DNA from: Caulobacter mirabilis
GTDB lineage: Bacteria; Pseudomonadota; Alphaproteobacteria; Caulobacterales; Caulobacteraceae
Direction of reading: 5' to 3'
Length of the DNA: 64,000 nucleotides
Assembly: GCF_002749615.1 (NCBI RefSeq)
Contig: NZ_CP024201.1
Span: 1,178,001 to 1,242,000 of the forward strand
Both the position numbers and the translations under genes were made by a program. Each line of letters starts with the position of its first letter. The stretch's first letter is position 1. Of the stretch, positions 8,785 to 17,565 are shown piece after piece. Under the pieces are notes generated by a model that had not been told where the DNA came from, did not search any database, and saw only the letters and a list, made by a program, of their open reading frames with translations.

Positions 8785-10567
8785 GAACGCTCCGGCGCGA
8801 CCTGCGCGGATGGGGGAACAGCACCAGCCGACAATCATCGGGCAGGACGCTCTCGCCTGGAAGGCCCTGGTCGAGGTTTTCTACCGTCAGTCGTATGCCG
8901 TGCTGTTCGCGAACTTCGTCGTTCCGCTGCCGGTGGCCTGGGTGTTGCGGGAGGAGGTTTCCCTCCCTGTGCTCGTGGTCTGGATCGCGGGGATGTATCT
9001 GCTGACGGCGGCCCGGGTGGTCCTGGCGCAGCTGCACCGCATCCAGGGGGATGGCGGTCGACCGCTGGTCTGGGCCTGGCGGTCGACGGTTCTCTCCTGG
9101 GCGTCCAGCCTGCTGTGGGGCCTGTTGGGTCTGGTCGGCGTGATGCCGGGCGAGCCGCATCTGCTGGCGTTCGTCTGCATCGTCCTGACCGGCCTGACCT
9201 GCGGCGCCGTGCCGTCGCTGTCCGCCTTCCCGCCGGCCTACGTCGGCTCTATGGCGGCGATGCTCGCGCCGACCCTGGTCCGCTGCCTGACGCAGGACGA
9301 GGCCATCTACGGCGTCTATGTGATCTTCATCGTCTGTCTGGCGGTGGTGAACCTCTACTATTGCCGCGTCACCTATCGGACGGTGACCGAGACGGTCCGC
9401 CTGCGGTCGCAGAATCTGGCCCTGATCCGCGACCTGGAAGGCGAGCGTGACCGGGCCCAGACGGCGGATCGGTCGAAGACCCGCTTTCTGGCCGCCGCCA
9501 GTCACGACCTGCGCCAGCCGATCCACGCGCTCGGGCTCTTCGCCGGAGCCCTGGGCGTCTGGGCGGGAAAGGGGGATGTGCCGTCGCACGAGGCGGCCGG
9601 CCTGTCCGACCGACTGAAAACGGTGATCGGCAACCTGAGCGGCGTCCTCGACGGTCTGCTGGATGTCTCCAAGCTCGACGCCGGGGTGGTCCCGGTGACG
9701 CGCGAACCGGTCTCGCTGGGCTGTCTGTTCGCGGATCTGCGCGAGGAGTACGCGGGCCTGGCGCAGGAGCGCGGGCTGTCCTGGCGCGTGATCGACAGCG
9801 CCCTTTGGGTCGACAGCGATCCGGTTCTGCTGCGGCGGATGATCGGCAACCTTGTCTCCAACGCCTTTCGCTACACCCGGCGAGGCGGCGTCCTGCTGGG
9901 CGTTCGGCGGCGCGGCGAGGGGGCGGTGATCCAGGTGGTCGACAGCGGGCCGGGCATTGCCGAGGATCAGCAGGAACTGATCTTCGACGAATTCGTCCAG
10001 CTGCATAACCCGGAGCGTGATCGCGCCCAGGGCCTTGGTCTCGGTCTGGCGATCGTGCGACGCACGGCGCGCCTGCTCGGTCATCCCATCGCCGTGCGGT
10101 CGGTCGAGGGGCGGGGCTCCAGCTTCTCGGTGGCCGTCCCGCTCACGACGCCGGCGGCGCCCGACGCGCCGGTCTGCCGTCCTCCGGAGGCGTGCGGGGG
10201 GCTGCGTATTCTCGTGGTCGATGACCAGGCCGAGGTGTTGACCGCGGTGCGCGGTCTGCTCGAAGCCTGGGGGCACAGCGTGCATGTCGGACGAGACGCC
10301 GACGCCGCCCTGCGGGCGCACGCCAAAGCCGGCGGCGGCGCCGTGCACTTGATCCTGGCGGACTACCGCCTCGGCGACGAGGTCACCGGGCGGGAAGCGG
10401 TCACAAACCTGCGCCTGCGCCTGGGGGCGAACCTGCCGGCCATCGTGATCACGGGCGACACGTCGCCGTCCCGTCTGCGCGAAGCCGCCGATCGCGACTG
10501 GCGCCTACTGCACAAGCCGGTGAAGGCCGAGACGCTGCGCGATGCGATCGCGCTAGCGGTCGGCTGA
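8783..10567 (+). CDS. Membrane hybrid histidine kinase with C-terminal receiver
   Basis: The protein is 594 residues from ATG 8783 or 585 from ATG 8810; the first overlaps the response-regulator start on the other strand, and neither has a strong ribosome-binding site. Numbering from 8810, residues 30-190 form about six transmembrane helices with no periplasmic sensor, then a coiled coil, a HisKA domain with SHDLRQPIHAL (His232), an HATPase with GLGLGLAIVRR, and a receiver (Asp518 in LILADYRLG). The RQPIHAL H-box marks a subgroup of hybrid kinases usually paired with NarL-type regulators, fitting the divergent gene. The frame upstream of 8783 is antisense to that gene. Confidence 0.88.
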   Translation: MNAPARPARMGEQHQPTIIGQDALAWKALVEVFYRQSYAVLFANFVVPLPVAWVLREEVSLPVLVVWIAGMYLLTAARVVLAQLHRIQGDGGRPLVWAWRSTVLSWASSLLWGLLGLVGVMPGEPHLLAFVCIVLTGLTCGAVPSLSAFPPAYVGSMAAMLAPTLVRCLTQDEAIYGVYVIFIVCLAVVNLYYCRVTYRTVTETVRLRSQNLALIRDLEGERDRAQTADRSKTRFLAAASHDLRQPIHALGLFAGALGVWAGKGDVPSHEAAGLSDRLKTVIGNLSGVLDGLLDVSKLDAGVVPVTREPVSLGCLFADLREEYAGLAQERGLSWRVIDSALWVDSDPVLLRRMIGNLVSNAFRYTRRGGVLLGVRRRGEGAVIQVVDSGPGIAEDQQELIFDEFVQLHNPERDRAQGLGLGLAIVRRTARLLGHPIAVRSVEGRGSSFSVAVPLTTPAAPDAPVCRPPEACGGLRILVVDDQAEVLTAVRGLLEAWGHSVHVGRDADAALRAHAKAGGGAVHLILADYRLGDEVTGREAVTNLRLRLGANLPAIVITGDTSPSRLREAADRDWRLLHKPVKAETLRDAIALAVG

Positions 10568-10579
10568 ACCGGCGAACTA

Positions 10580-10598
10580 CGACATACGCCGTATGTCG
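10580..10598. promoter_or_regulatory. 19-bp palindrome, candidate operator
   Basis: CGACATAC (10580-10587) and GTATGTCG (10591-10598) are perfect inverted arms around GCC. It lies just after the hybrid kinase stop and about 190 nt before the XRE gene. There is no U tract, so an operator is likelier than a terminator. Confidence 0.4.
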
Positions 10599-10788
10599 GC
10601 GGCGCCTGGCGCCGCGTAGGGATGCGACCATGGCGAAGTCCGTCGGGGGGCGGTCGTCGCCGGTGGAGGGGGCGCGGACGACGTTTCGCCCAGTCTGGTC
10701 GATCGCCGCTTCCTCCACCGCCCACGCCGCCTGTTTCTTACCTTCGAGGTAGTTGGAAGGCCGCGCGGGCGCCGCTAGCGTCGCGGGC

Positions 10789-11607
10789 ATGAGCACTCAG
10801 ACCCCTATCGGCGAGCTGATCCGCGACTGGCGCCAGCGCCGCCGCTTGACCCAGATGGATCTGGCGTACGACGCCGAGATATCGCCCAAACACCTCAGCT
10901 TCATCGAGACCGGGCGGTCCAAGCCCAGCCGCCAGATGGTCCTTCACTTGGCGGAGCAGATGGACGTGCCGCTGCGCGAACAGAACGCCATGCTGGTCGC
11001 CGCCGGCTTCGCGCCGGTGTTTCCGGAGCGCGGCCTGGATGCGCCGGACCTGGCGGCGGCGCGGCGGGCGATCGACCTGATCCTGAAGGGGCATGAGCCG
11101 TTCCCGGCCCTGGCGGTGGACCGGCATTGGAATCTGGTCACGGCCAACGCAGCGATCACGCCCTTCCTGTTGGCCGACGTCGAACTGCTGACGCCGCCGG
11201 TGAATGTGCTGCGGCTGACCCTGCATCCCAAGGGCTTGGCTCCGCGCATCACCAATCTGACGGAGTGGCGCGGCCATCTGCTGGACCGTTTGCGCCGCCA
11301 GATCGACGCCACGGCCGACGCCGGGCTGCAGGCGCTCTACGACGAGCTGAAGGCCTACCCCGCGCCGCCCGCCGCCGTCGGCGCGCCGCACGGCCAGGAT
11401 CTGGGCGGGGTGGCTGTGCCGATGCGGCTGCAGACCGACCACGGGACGATGGCTTTCATCAGCACCGTGACGGTGTTCGGCACGCCCACCGATGTCACCC
11501 TGTCGGAGCTGGCCATGGAGACCTTCTTTCCGGCGGACGACTTCACGGCCAAGGCGTTGATTTCCCTGGCGGCAGACCGGCAGAAGGAAGCCGAGAAGGC
11601 CGCCTGA
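10789..11607 (+). CDS. XRE-family regulator with MmyB-like ligand-binding domain
   Basis: The 272-residue protein has an N-terminal helix-turn-helix (residues 8-65; RRRLTQMDLAYDAEISPKHL and FIETGRSKPS) and a C-terminal MmyB-type domain (about 90-265), a PAS-like fold thought to bind small molecules such as fatty acids. The ATG at 10789 opens the conserved domain; an upstream in-frame start would add 12 residues with no family support. A thioesterase-like gene follows after 11 nt and is probably co-transcribed, which fits an acyl-CoA or fatty-acid signal, though that is inference. Confidence 0.88.
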   Translation: MSTQTPIGELIRDWRQRRRLTQMDLAYDAEISPKHLSFIETGRSKPSRQMVLHLAEQMDVPLREQNAMLVAAGFAPVFPERGLDAPDLAAARRAIDLILKGHEPFPALAVDRHWNLVTANAAITPFLLADVELLTPPVNVLRLTLHPKGLAPRITNLTEWRGHLLDRLRRQIDATADAGLQALYDELKAYPAPPAAVGAPHGQDLGGVAVPMRLQTDHGTMAFISTVTVFGTPTDVTLSELAMETFFPADDFTAKALISLAADRQKEAEKAA

Positions 11608-11618
11608 GGGGAATACGC

Positions 11619-12401
11619 GTGAGCGATCAGTACGTTTTCGAGGTGGACGGCGCGCGCATCCGGGCGACGCCGTTCGCGGCCGGTCCCTGGGACCCGAGCA
11701 TGCAGCATGGCGGGGCGCCCTCGGCCCTGGTCGCGCGTGCCGCCGAGACCTTCCCCTCCGAGCGCCCGATGCGGGTGGCGCGGATGACGATCGACCTGCT
11801 GCGGCCCGTGCCGGTCGGCGAACTGGACATCGAGACCGAGGTGGTTCGCGAGGGGCGCAAGATTCAGCTCCTGCAGGTGAGGCTGGTCTCCGGCGGCAAG
11901 GAGTGCATGCGGGCCACCGTGCTGAAGCTGCGCGACGAGACGCTGGAGCTGCCGGCGCACGAGGGCTTCCGCCCGCTGGAGCTGACGCCGCCGTCCGAGG
12001 ACGAGCCGTCCAGCGCCGGTTTCGGTCCGTCGCACGGCTTCGGCTCGGGCATGTCGGCCAAGATCGCCCGCGGCGAATGGGGCAAGCCCGGCCCGGCGGC
12101 CGTCTGGTTCCGCGCCGAGCGCCCGATCGTCCGGGGCGAGGCGACCACGCCCCTGATGAGCGCCGCCCTGACCGCCGACTTCTGCAACGGCGTCTCGTCG
12201 GTGCTCGACTTTCAGAAGTTCACCTACATCAACGGCGACCTGACGGTCAGCTTCGCCCGGCGGCCGGTGGGGCGCTGGATCCTGCTCGACGCCGAGACCT
12301 GGGTCGGCGACAGCGGCGGCGCCCTGGCCTTCGCCCGCCTGGCCGATCGCAACGGCTACTTCGGCCGCGCGGTCCAGAGCGTACTGGTCGAGAAGCGCTA
12401 G
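11619..12401 (+). CDS. Thioesterase family protein (TesB-like double hot-dog)
   Basis: The 260-residue product starts at GTG 11619, preceded by GAGGGGAA. It has the two tandem hot-dog lobes of acyl-CoA thioesterase family proteins: PSMQHGGAPSALVARAAE in the first lobe (residues 25-45) and the second lobe containing TTPLMSAALTADFCNGV. Proteins of this kind hydrolyse acyl-CoA esters; this subgroup is largely uncharacterised. It lies directly downstream of the XRE/MmyB regulator, so the pair probably forms an operon. Confidence 0.8.
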   Translation: MSDQYVFEVDGARIRATPFAAGPWDPSMQHGGAPSALVARAAETFPSERPMRVARMTIDLLRPVPVGELDIETEVVREGRKIQLLQVRLVSGGKECMRATVLKLRDETLELPAHEGFRPLELTPPSEDEPSSAGFGPSHGFGSGMSAKIARGEWGKPGPAAVWFRAERPIVRGEATTPLMSAALTADFCNGVSSVLDFQKFTYINGDLTVSFARRPVGRWILLDAETWVGDSGGALAFARLADRNGYFGRAVQSVLVEKR

Positions 12402-12409
12402 GGGCGGGC

Positions 12410-13303
12410 TCATCGGACGTCGGCGCGTTCCAGCCAGCGCGCCAGGGGCTCCGCCGTTCGATCCATTCGTCTGCGATGTACGGCGAACACCTGCAGCCGC
12501 AGGGAGAAGGCCGGCGGCAGCGGATAGAAGCGGATGCCTCTGACGCCGTTTCGCGACGCGGATTCCTGAACGACGGCCGCTCCCGCGCGGCTGCGGACGA
12601 GTTCGAGCACGGTCGCCAGCTCCTCCGCCTCGATGCGGACATCGGGCTCGAAGCCGGCGGAGCGGCAGGCCTCCAGCAGGTCGCGTCGCCAGCGGGCCTT
12701 GGTCTCCGCGGGCGGTGCGATGAAGGGGGTCCGGCCCAGGTCTTCGATGGAGGGGGCATGTTCCGGCGGGAACCAACTCTCCGCGAGCGCAATGACAAAC
12801 GGCTCCTCGACCAGCTTTCGCACGGCGAGTTCTTCGTCGCCCGAGGCTGGCGCCGAATGGGTGAAGGCGAGATCGAGCCCGCCGTCTCTGAGCATCCGGA
12901 TCTGAGCATCGGACTTCAGCGAGCGAAGCTCGACCCGCAGCCGCGGGGCGTCGGCCTGCAGGTCGGCCAACAACGCGCCGATCAGCCCGGTCTGGACCGC
13001 CCCCTCGACATAGCCAACGCGCACAGGCCCCGTCTGGCCGGAGGCCAGCGCCGCCGCCGCCTGTTCGCACCGCGCGGAGGCCTCCAGCAGCGCCTTGGCC
13101 TCGACAAGGAACCGTCGGCCGTCGCCCGTCAGGCGAACCCGCCGTTTTATGCGGTCGAACAGTCTGAGGCCCAGGCGGTCCTCAAGGTCCTGCATCTGAC
13201 GGCTCAAGGGCGACTGGGTGACGTTCAGCGCCTCGGCCGCGCGAGTGACGTTTTCGAACTCGGCCACGGCGACGAAGTACCGAAGCTGTCTTAGATCCAG
13301 CAT
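12410..13303 (-). CDS. LysR-family transcriptional regulator
   Basis: The 297-residue protein starts MLDLRQLRYFVAVAEFEN, with the winged helix-turn-helix in residues 1-60 (TRAAEALNVTQSPLSRQMQDLE) and a periplasmic-binding-protein-like effector domain from about residue 90. ATG 13303 is chosen because the extension to 13342 adds residues before the conserved start. It is divergent from a DUF6506 gene with a 164-bp gap, the standard arrangement for a LysR regulator and its target. The effector is unknown. Confidence 0.9.
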   Translation of the reverse strand: MLDLRQLRYFVAVAEFENVTRAAEALNVTQSPLSRQMQDLEDRLGLRLFDRIKRRVRLTGDGRRFLVEAKALLEASARCEQAAAALASGQTGPVRVGYVEGAVQTGLIGALLADLQADAPRLRVELRSLKSDAQIRMLRDGGLDLAFTHSAPASGDEELAVRKLVEEPFVIALAESWFPPEHAPSIEDLGRTPFIAPPAETKARWRRDLLEACRSAGFEPDVRIEAEELATVLELVRSRAGAAVVQESASRNGVRGIRFYPLPPAFSLRLQVFAVHRRRMDRTAEPLARWLERADVR

Positions 13304-13467
13304 GTCATGCCCCTGGGGACTGAACTCAGGCCAACATAGCATTGGTAGGGTCTGAATGACGGGTGCAGGTTCGGCTCATGCCAAATCACCCGCATCGCAG
13401 AGGCGTCTTCTTCGGCGGCATCGCCGGAACGCTGCTCGCGATGTCGCCAGTAGAGGGACGAACCCAC

Positions 13468-13770
13468 ATGGCTCTGACGAAGTTCGGCTTCATCGTCACC
13501 GGCGCCGGCCTCAGGCCGGAGGAGCATCGCATGACGATGCGATCCGGCGCCTTCGAGATGATCGCGGTCGGCGTCTCAGGCGCCTCGCAAGGTCCTGCTG
13601 TCGCGCGGGGCCTGCTGGACGAAGGCGTCCAGCTGCTTGAGCTGTGCGGCGGCTTCGGACCGATCTGGACGGCCAAGGTGATCGAGGCGATCGAGAACAG
13701 GATCCCCGTGGGATCGGTCGCCTACGGTCCCGAGTCGATCGATGCCATGTACGCGCTGTTCAAAGACTGA
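13468..13770 (+). CDS. DUF6506 family protein
   Basis: The 100-residue protein begins MALTKFGFIVTGAGL and ends with VGSVAYGPESIDAMYALFKD; the segment EGVQLLELCGGFGP is the core of a small family I recognise as DUF6506, function unknown. ATG 13468 matches the family start; an upstream in-frame ATG at 13363 adds 35 residues without support. It is divergent from the LysR gene and is its likely target. Its last bases come within 10 nt of the convergent acyl-CoA dehydrogenase gene. Confidence 0.75.
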   Translation: MALTKFGFIVTGAGLRPEEHRMTMRSGAFEMIAVGVSGASQGPAVARGLLDEGVQLLELCGGFGPIWTAKVIEAIENRIPVGSVAYGPESIDAMYALFKD

Positions 13771-13780
13771 GGCGAGTCCC

Positions 13781-14974
13781 TCACCCCTTCAGCAGCTGCC
13801 CCGCCAGGATGTTCCGCTGCACCTCGCTGGAGCCGGCGTAGATGGTGGCGGCGCGGTTGTTCAGGTAGCGCGAGGTGTTGGTGATCGCGTCGACCGGGCC
13901 GACGCCCAGCTGGACGTTCAGGCCGTGCAGCGCCTGCGACTGGTCCGCGGCGGCGTAGGCGCCGGCCAGGACCAGGCCCAGTTCGTCCAGCTTCTGCAGC
14001 AGTTCGGTGCCCTGCATCTTCAGCATCGAGCTGGCGGGGCCGGGCGAGCCGCCGGCGGAGAGCGTCGACAGGATCTGGTGCTCGTTGGCCTCCTGGGCGT
14101 CGAGCTGGACGGCCAGCTCGGCCAGGCGGCGGCGCAGGGCGGCGATCTCGCCGGGGTCGCCGTCGGGGCGGGCGGCCAACATCCGGGCCAGCCGGCTCCA
14201 CTGTTTCCGCAGGCGGGGCGACCACTGGCCGCCGCGCTCGTGGGTCAGCAGGTGCTTGGCCACCGTCCAGCCGTCGTGCTCCCGCCCCACCAGTCCTTCG
14301 ATAGGGACGCGGACGTTGTCGAAGAAGACGGCGTTGACCTCGTGGTCCCCGGCCAGGGTGATGATCGGCCGGACACTGACCCCGGGCAGGTCCATGTCGA
14401 ACAGCAGGAAGCTTATCCCCTGCTGCGGCTTGCCCTCCGAACTGGTCCGGACCAGGCAGAAGATGCGGTTCGACCACTGGGCGTGGCTGGTCCAGATCTT
14501 CGAGCCGTTGACGACGTAATGGTCCCCGTCCCGTGCAGCCCGGCACTGCAGCGCGGCCAGGTCCGAGCCGGCGCCCGGCTCCGAATAACCCTGGGCCCAC
14601 CAGTCCTCGCCGGTCTTGATGGCGGGCAGGTAGCGAGCCTTCTGAGCGTCTGTCCCGAAGGCGATCAGCACGGGCCCGAGCATGCCGGTGGCGTTGGGCG
14701 TCACAGGCGGCGCATCGGCGGCGATCAGCTCGCTGGCGAAGACATAGCGCTGGACCAGGCTCCAGCCGGTTCCGCCGTACTCCACCGGCCAGTTGGGCGT
14801 CGCCCAGCCGCGGTCGTTGAGGATCGACAGCCAGCGCTGCGCCACCGGCCGGTCGCAGTAGATGCCGGCGCACAGCCGGCCCGCCTCGCGCAGGTCGTCG
14901 GTCAGCTTCTCGTCCAGGAACCGCCGGACCTCGTCGCGGAAGGCGAGATCGGCCGCGCTCAGCGCCAGGGCCAC
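13781..14974 (-). CDS. Acyl-CoA dehydrogenase (FadE-like)
   Basis: The 397-residue FAD enzyme shows the family pattern: GYSEPGAGSDLA and VNGSKIWTSHA in the middle domain and YAGSSEVQRNI near residue 380. The position that is the catalytic Glu in medium-chain enzymes (YEG) is Ala here (YAG), as in many FadE subgroups where the base sits elsewhere in the helix bundle, so the substrate is probably not a plain straight-chain acyl-CoA. It is the last gene of a five-gene minus-strand operon, 3 nt after the enoyl-CoA hydratase gene, and would introduce the 2,3 double bond. Confidence 0.88.
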   Translation of the reverse strand: MALALSAADLAFRDEVRRFLDEKLTDDLREAGRLCAGIYCDRPVAQRWLSILNDRGWATPNWPVEYGGTGWSLVQRYVFASELIAADAPPVTPNATGMLGPVLIAFGTDAQKARYLPAIKTGEDWWAQGYSEPGAGSDLAALQCRAARDGDHYVVNGSKIWTSHAQWSNRIFCLVRTSSEGKPQQGISFLLFDMDLPGVSVRPIITLAGDHEVNAVFFDNVRVPIEGLVGREHDGWTVAKHLLTHERGGQWSPRLRKQWSRLARMLAARPDGDPGEIAALRRRLAELAVQLDAQEANEHQILSTLSAGGSPGPASSMLKMQGTELLQKLDELGLVLAGAYAAADQSQALHGLNVQLGVGPVDAITNTSRYLNNRAATIYAGSSEVQRNILAGQLLKG

Positions 14975-14977
14975 GGC

Positions 14978-15727
14978 TCAGCCCTTCTTGCGGGCGGCGA
15001 AGGCGGCGATGCGGTCGCGCATGTCCGGGCCCACGCCCTCGCCCCGGTAGATCTCGTGCGCCAGCCCGGCCGGCAGGGGCAGGCCGTCGGTGTGGTCCAT
15101 CAGCCGCTTGTTGGCGGCGTGGCTGTAGGGCGAGTTGGCGGCGATCTCGTTCGCCCAGGCGTCGACCGTAGCCTCCCACTCGGCGTCCGGCACGCAGACG
15201 TTGGCCAGGCCCATCGCCTCGGCCTCGCGGCCCGAGTAGGTGCGGCAGGTGAACATCATCTCGCGGGCCTTGGCCGAGCCGACCCGGCGCGGCAGGCGCT
15301 GGCTCAGACCCCAGACCGGGGTCAAGGCCCACTTCGCGTGGGTGTCGGCGAACTTGGCCGCCTCGGCGGCGATGATGATGTCGCCGGCCAGGGCCAGCTC
15401 GAGCGCGCCGGTGTAGCAGTGGCCCTGCACCGCCGTGACCACCGGCAGCGGCAGGCTTGCCAAGCGTTCGATCACCTTGGCCTGGAAGTTGGGGTAGGGC
15501 AGCTTTTCGCCGCTGGCGATGTCGCCCAGGTCGTGGCCGGCCGAGAAGCATTTCCCCGCGCCGCGCAGCACCACCACCGACACGCCGGCATGAGCCTGCT
15601 GCAGGTCGCGGACATGGCGGTCCAGCGCCTCGAACACCGGCACGTTCAGCGAGTTCAGCTTGTCGGGCCGGTTCAGGATCAGATGGACGGCCGCGCCGCG
15701 CGTCTCGCGCAGGACCAGATCGGACAT
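14978..15727 (-). CDS. Enoyl-CoA hydratase/isomerase family protein
   Basis: The 249-residue crotonase-fold protein has the oxyanion-hole segments CFSAGHDLGDI (near residue 62) and the second at GHCYTGALELALAGDI (near 107). Family members hydrate or isomerise enoyl-CoA thioesters, so it would act after the acyl-CoA dehydrogenase encoded next to it. Spacing to its neighbours is 22 nt upstream (AtuA-like gene) and 3 nt downstream, consistent with one transcript. A second, different crotonase lies on the divergent arm at 22398. Confidence 0.88.
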   Translation of the reverse strand: MSDLVLRETRGAAVHLILNRPDKLNSLNVPVFEALDRHVRDLQQAHAGVSVVVLRGAGKCFSAGHDLGDIASGEKLPYPNFQAKVIERLASLPLPVVTAVQGHCYTGALELALAGDIIIAAEAAKFADTHAKWALTPVWGLSQRLPRRVGSAKAREMMFTCRTYSGREAEAMGLANVCVPDAEWEATVDAWANEIAANSPYSHAANKRLMDHTDGLPLPAGLAHEIYRGEGVGPDMRDRIAAFAARKKG

Positions 15728-15749
15728 GGGGAGGCTCCTGTGCGGGCGG

Positions 15750-17555
15750 TCAGGCGACGAGGCGGCGCGGGACCTGGATGTCGATGTCGAGCAACTGCTG
15801 GGCCTTGCCCTTGGCCAGCGGATCGAGGCGCAGGCTGGAGAACTGGCCGCCGCCCAGCGCCTGGATGCAGTGGAAGTTCAGGGCGTCCAGGCCGGGCAGT
15901 TCGTAGCGGAGGACCTTCGGATCGGCAGCGCCCTCGAACTCATGAGCGAACCAGGCCTGGACCACAGCCTCGGTCAGGCCCTTGCGGATCCAGGACAGCA
16001 GCTCCGGCCGGCGGGCGATGACCCCGACGTTGAAGGCGTCGCCCTTGTCCCCCGAGCGAGCCCAGGCGACGTCGATCAGCGGGACGGCGACCAGGTCGCC
16101 CTCGTCGGCCGGATCGGCGGGGACCGGCGGTGCCACGACCTTGGTCCTGTCGAAGGCTTCGGGCGGCGAGGCGGGGACGATGGTCAAGGTCTGGTCGCCG
16201 ATCGAGACCGTCGCGGCGACCTCCTGGCGCGGCAGCAGGATCGAGAACACCCGCGACACCGGGGTGATCGTCGGCGCGCCGCCGAACCAGCCGGTGGCGC
16301 CGACGCTCATCGAGGTGGTGGGCGAGGCGAACTCGCGCATCATCAGGCCCAGGGCGGCGGCGTCCTCGTGCTCGGCCCCGATGCGGCAGACCACCTCGCG
16401 GACGGCCTGGGCCTGCGGCCGGGCGTTGGCGCCGTAGCTGGCTTCCGCGCCCAGGATCTCGATGCGGCTGTCGCGCAGGGGCGGCAGGTTGCGGTCGCGC
16501 AGCATCTCGCCGATCCGCTCCAGCAGCGCCTCCGACTGTCGTCGGCCCTTGGCGGCGGCGTCGCGGCCGACCACCGGACTGGCCCCGATGAAGCGGAAGC
16601 CGTCGCCCCAGGTGACGCAGACCTTGTAGCGGTCGGTCGGCGGATAGCCCTTGGCGCCGCTGACCCTCACCCGATGCTCGCCGACCTGCTCTACCTTCAG
16701 CGCGGTGAAGTCGCAGACCACGTCGGGCAGGGCGTAGCCCTGGGGATCGCCGACCTCGTAGAGGATCTGCTCGGCGACGGCGGCGGGCGAGACCAGGCCG
16801 CCGGTCCCGGCCGGCTTGGTGACGATGAACGAGCCGTCCGCGTGGCACTCGATCACCGGATAGCCGATGTGGGCCCAGTCCGGCACCTGCTCCCAGTCGG
16901 TGAACAGGCCGCCGGTCGCCTGGGCGCCGCATTCGATGACGTGGCCGGCCAGCGATCCGGCCGACAGGCGGTCGTAGTCGTCCAGGCTCCAGCCGAACTC
17001 ATGGATCAGCGGGCCCAGAGTCAGGGCGCTGTCGACCACCCGGCCGGTGATGACCATGTCCACGCCCGCGGCCAGGGCGGCGGCGATCGGCTCGGCGCCG
17101 AAGTAGGCGTTGGCGCTGAACACCTTGGCCGGATCGGGGAAGGGGGCGTCGGTGAACATCTCCGACAGGCCGCGAGCCTTCAGCTCGTCCAGCCGCGGGG
17201 CCAGATCATCGCCTTCGACCACGGCGATCCTGAAGCTGAGACCCGCCTCCGCGGCCAGTTTCTCCATCCGCTCCCGGCAGGCGCGAGGGTTCAGGCCGCC
17301 GGCGTTGGTGACGATCTTCACGCCCTGCGCCTTCAGCTCGCGCAGATTGTCCTTCCAGACCCAGTCGGTGAAGTCGCGGGCGTAGCCCTGGTCCGGCCGC
17401 GCCGCCCGCAGCTGGCCCAGCGACGACATGGTCGCCTCGGCCAGGTAGTCCAGGATCATGTAGTCCAGCTTGCCGCCGCGCAGCAGCTGGGGCGCGGCGA
17501 CCGAGGAGTCCCCCAGGAACCCGCCCGCGCCGCCGATACGCACCACCTTGGCCAT
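15750..17555 (-). CDS. AtuA-like acyclic terpene utilisation protein (DUF1446)
   Basis: The 601-residue protein begins MAKVVRIGGAGGFLGDSS and matches the AtuA/DUF1446 family over about residues 1-450, with a C-terminal small domain (about 480-590; VPLIDVAWARSGDKGDAFNVG) that is the AtuA-like ferredoxin-fold part, fused here. AtuA belongs to the citronellol/geraniol degradation cluster of Pseudomonas, but its reaction is not established. The gene is third in the operon behind a GMC oxidoreductase and an acyl-CoA ligase (11-nt spacing). It points to a terpenoid or branched substrate. Confidence 0.85.
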   Translation of the reverse strand: MAKVVRIGGAGGFLGDSSVAAPQLLRGGKLDYMILDYLAEATMSSLGQLRAARPDQGYARDFTDWVWKDNLRELKAQGVKIVTNAGGLNPRACRERMEKLAAEAGLSFRIAVVEGDDLAPRLDELKARGLSEMFTDAPFPDPAKVFSANAYFGAEPIAAALAAGVDMVITGRVVDSALTLGPLIHEFGWSLDDYDRLSAGSLAGHVIECGAQATGGLFTDWEQVPDWAHIGYPVIECHADGSFIVTKPAGTGGLVSPAAVAEQILYEVGDPQGYALPDVVCDFTALKVEQVGEHRVRVSGAKGYPPTDRYKVCVTWGDGFRFIGASPVVGRDAAAKGRRQSEALLERIGEMLRDRNLPPLRDSRIEILGAEASYGANARPQAQAVREVVCRIGAEHEDAAALGLMMREFASPTTSMSVGATGWFGGAPTITPVSRVFSILLPRQEVAATVSIGDQTLTIVPASPPEAFDRTKVVAPPVPADPADEGDLVAVPLIDVAWARSGDKGDAFNVGVIARRPELLSWIRKGLTEAVVQAWFAHEFEGAADPKVLRYELPGLDALNFHCIQALGGGQFSSLRLDPLAKGKAQQLLDIDIQVPRRLVA

Positions 17556-17565
17556 GATCGCCGCC

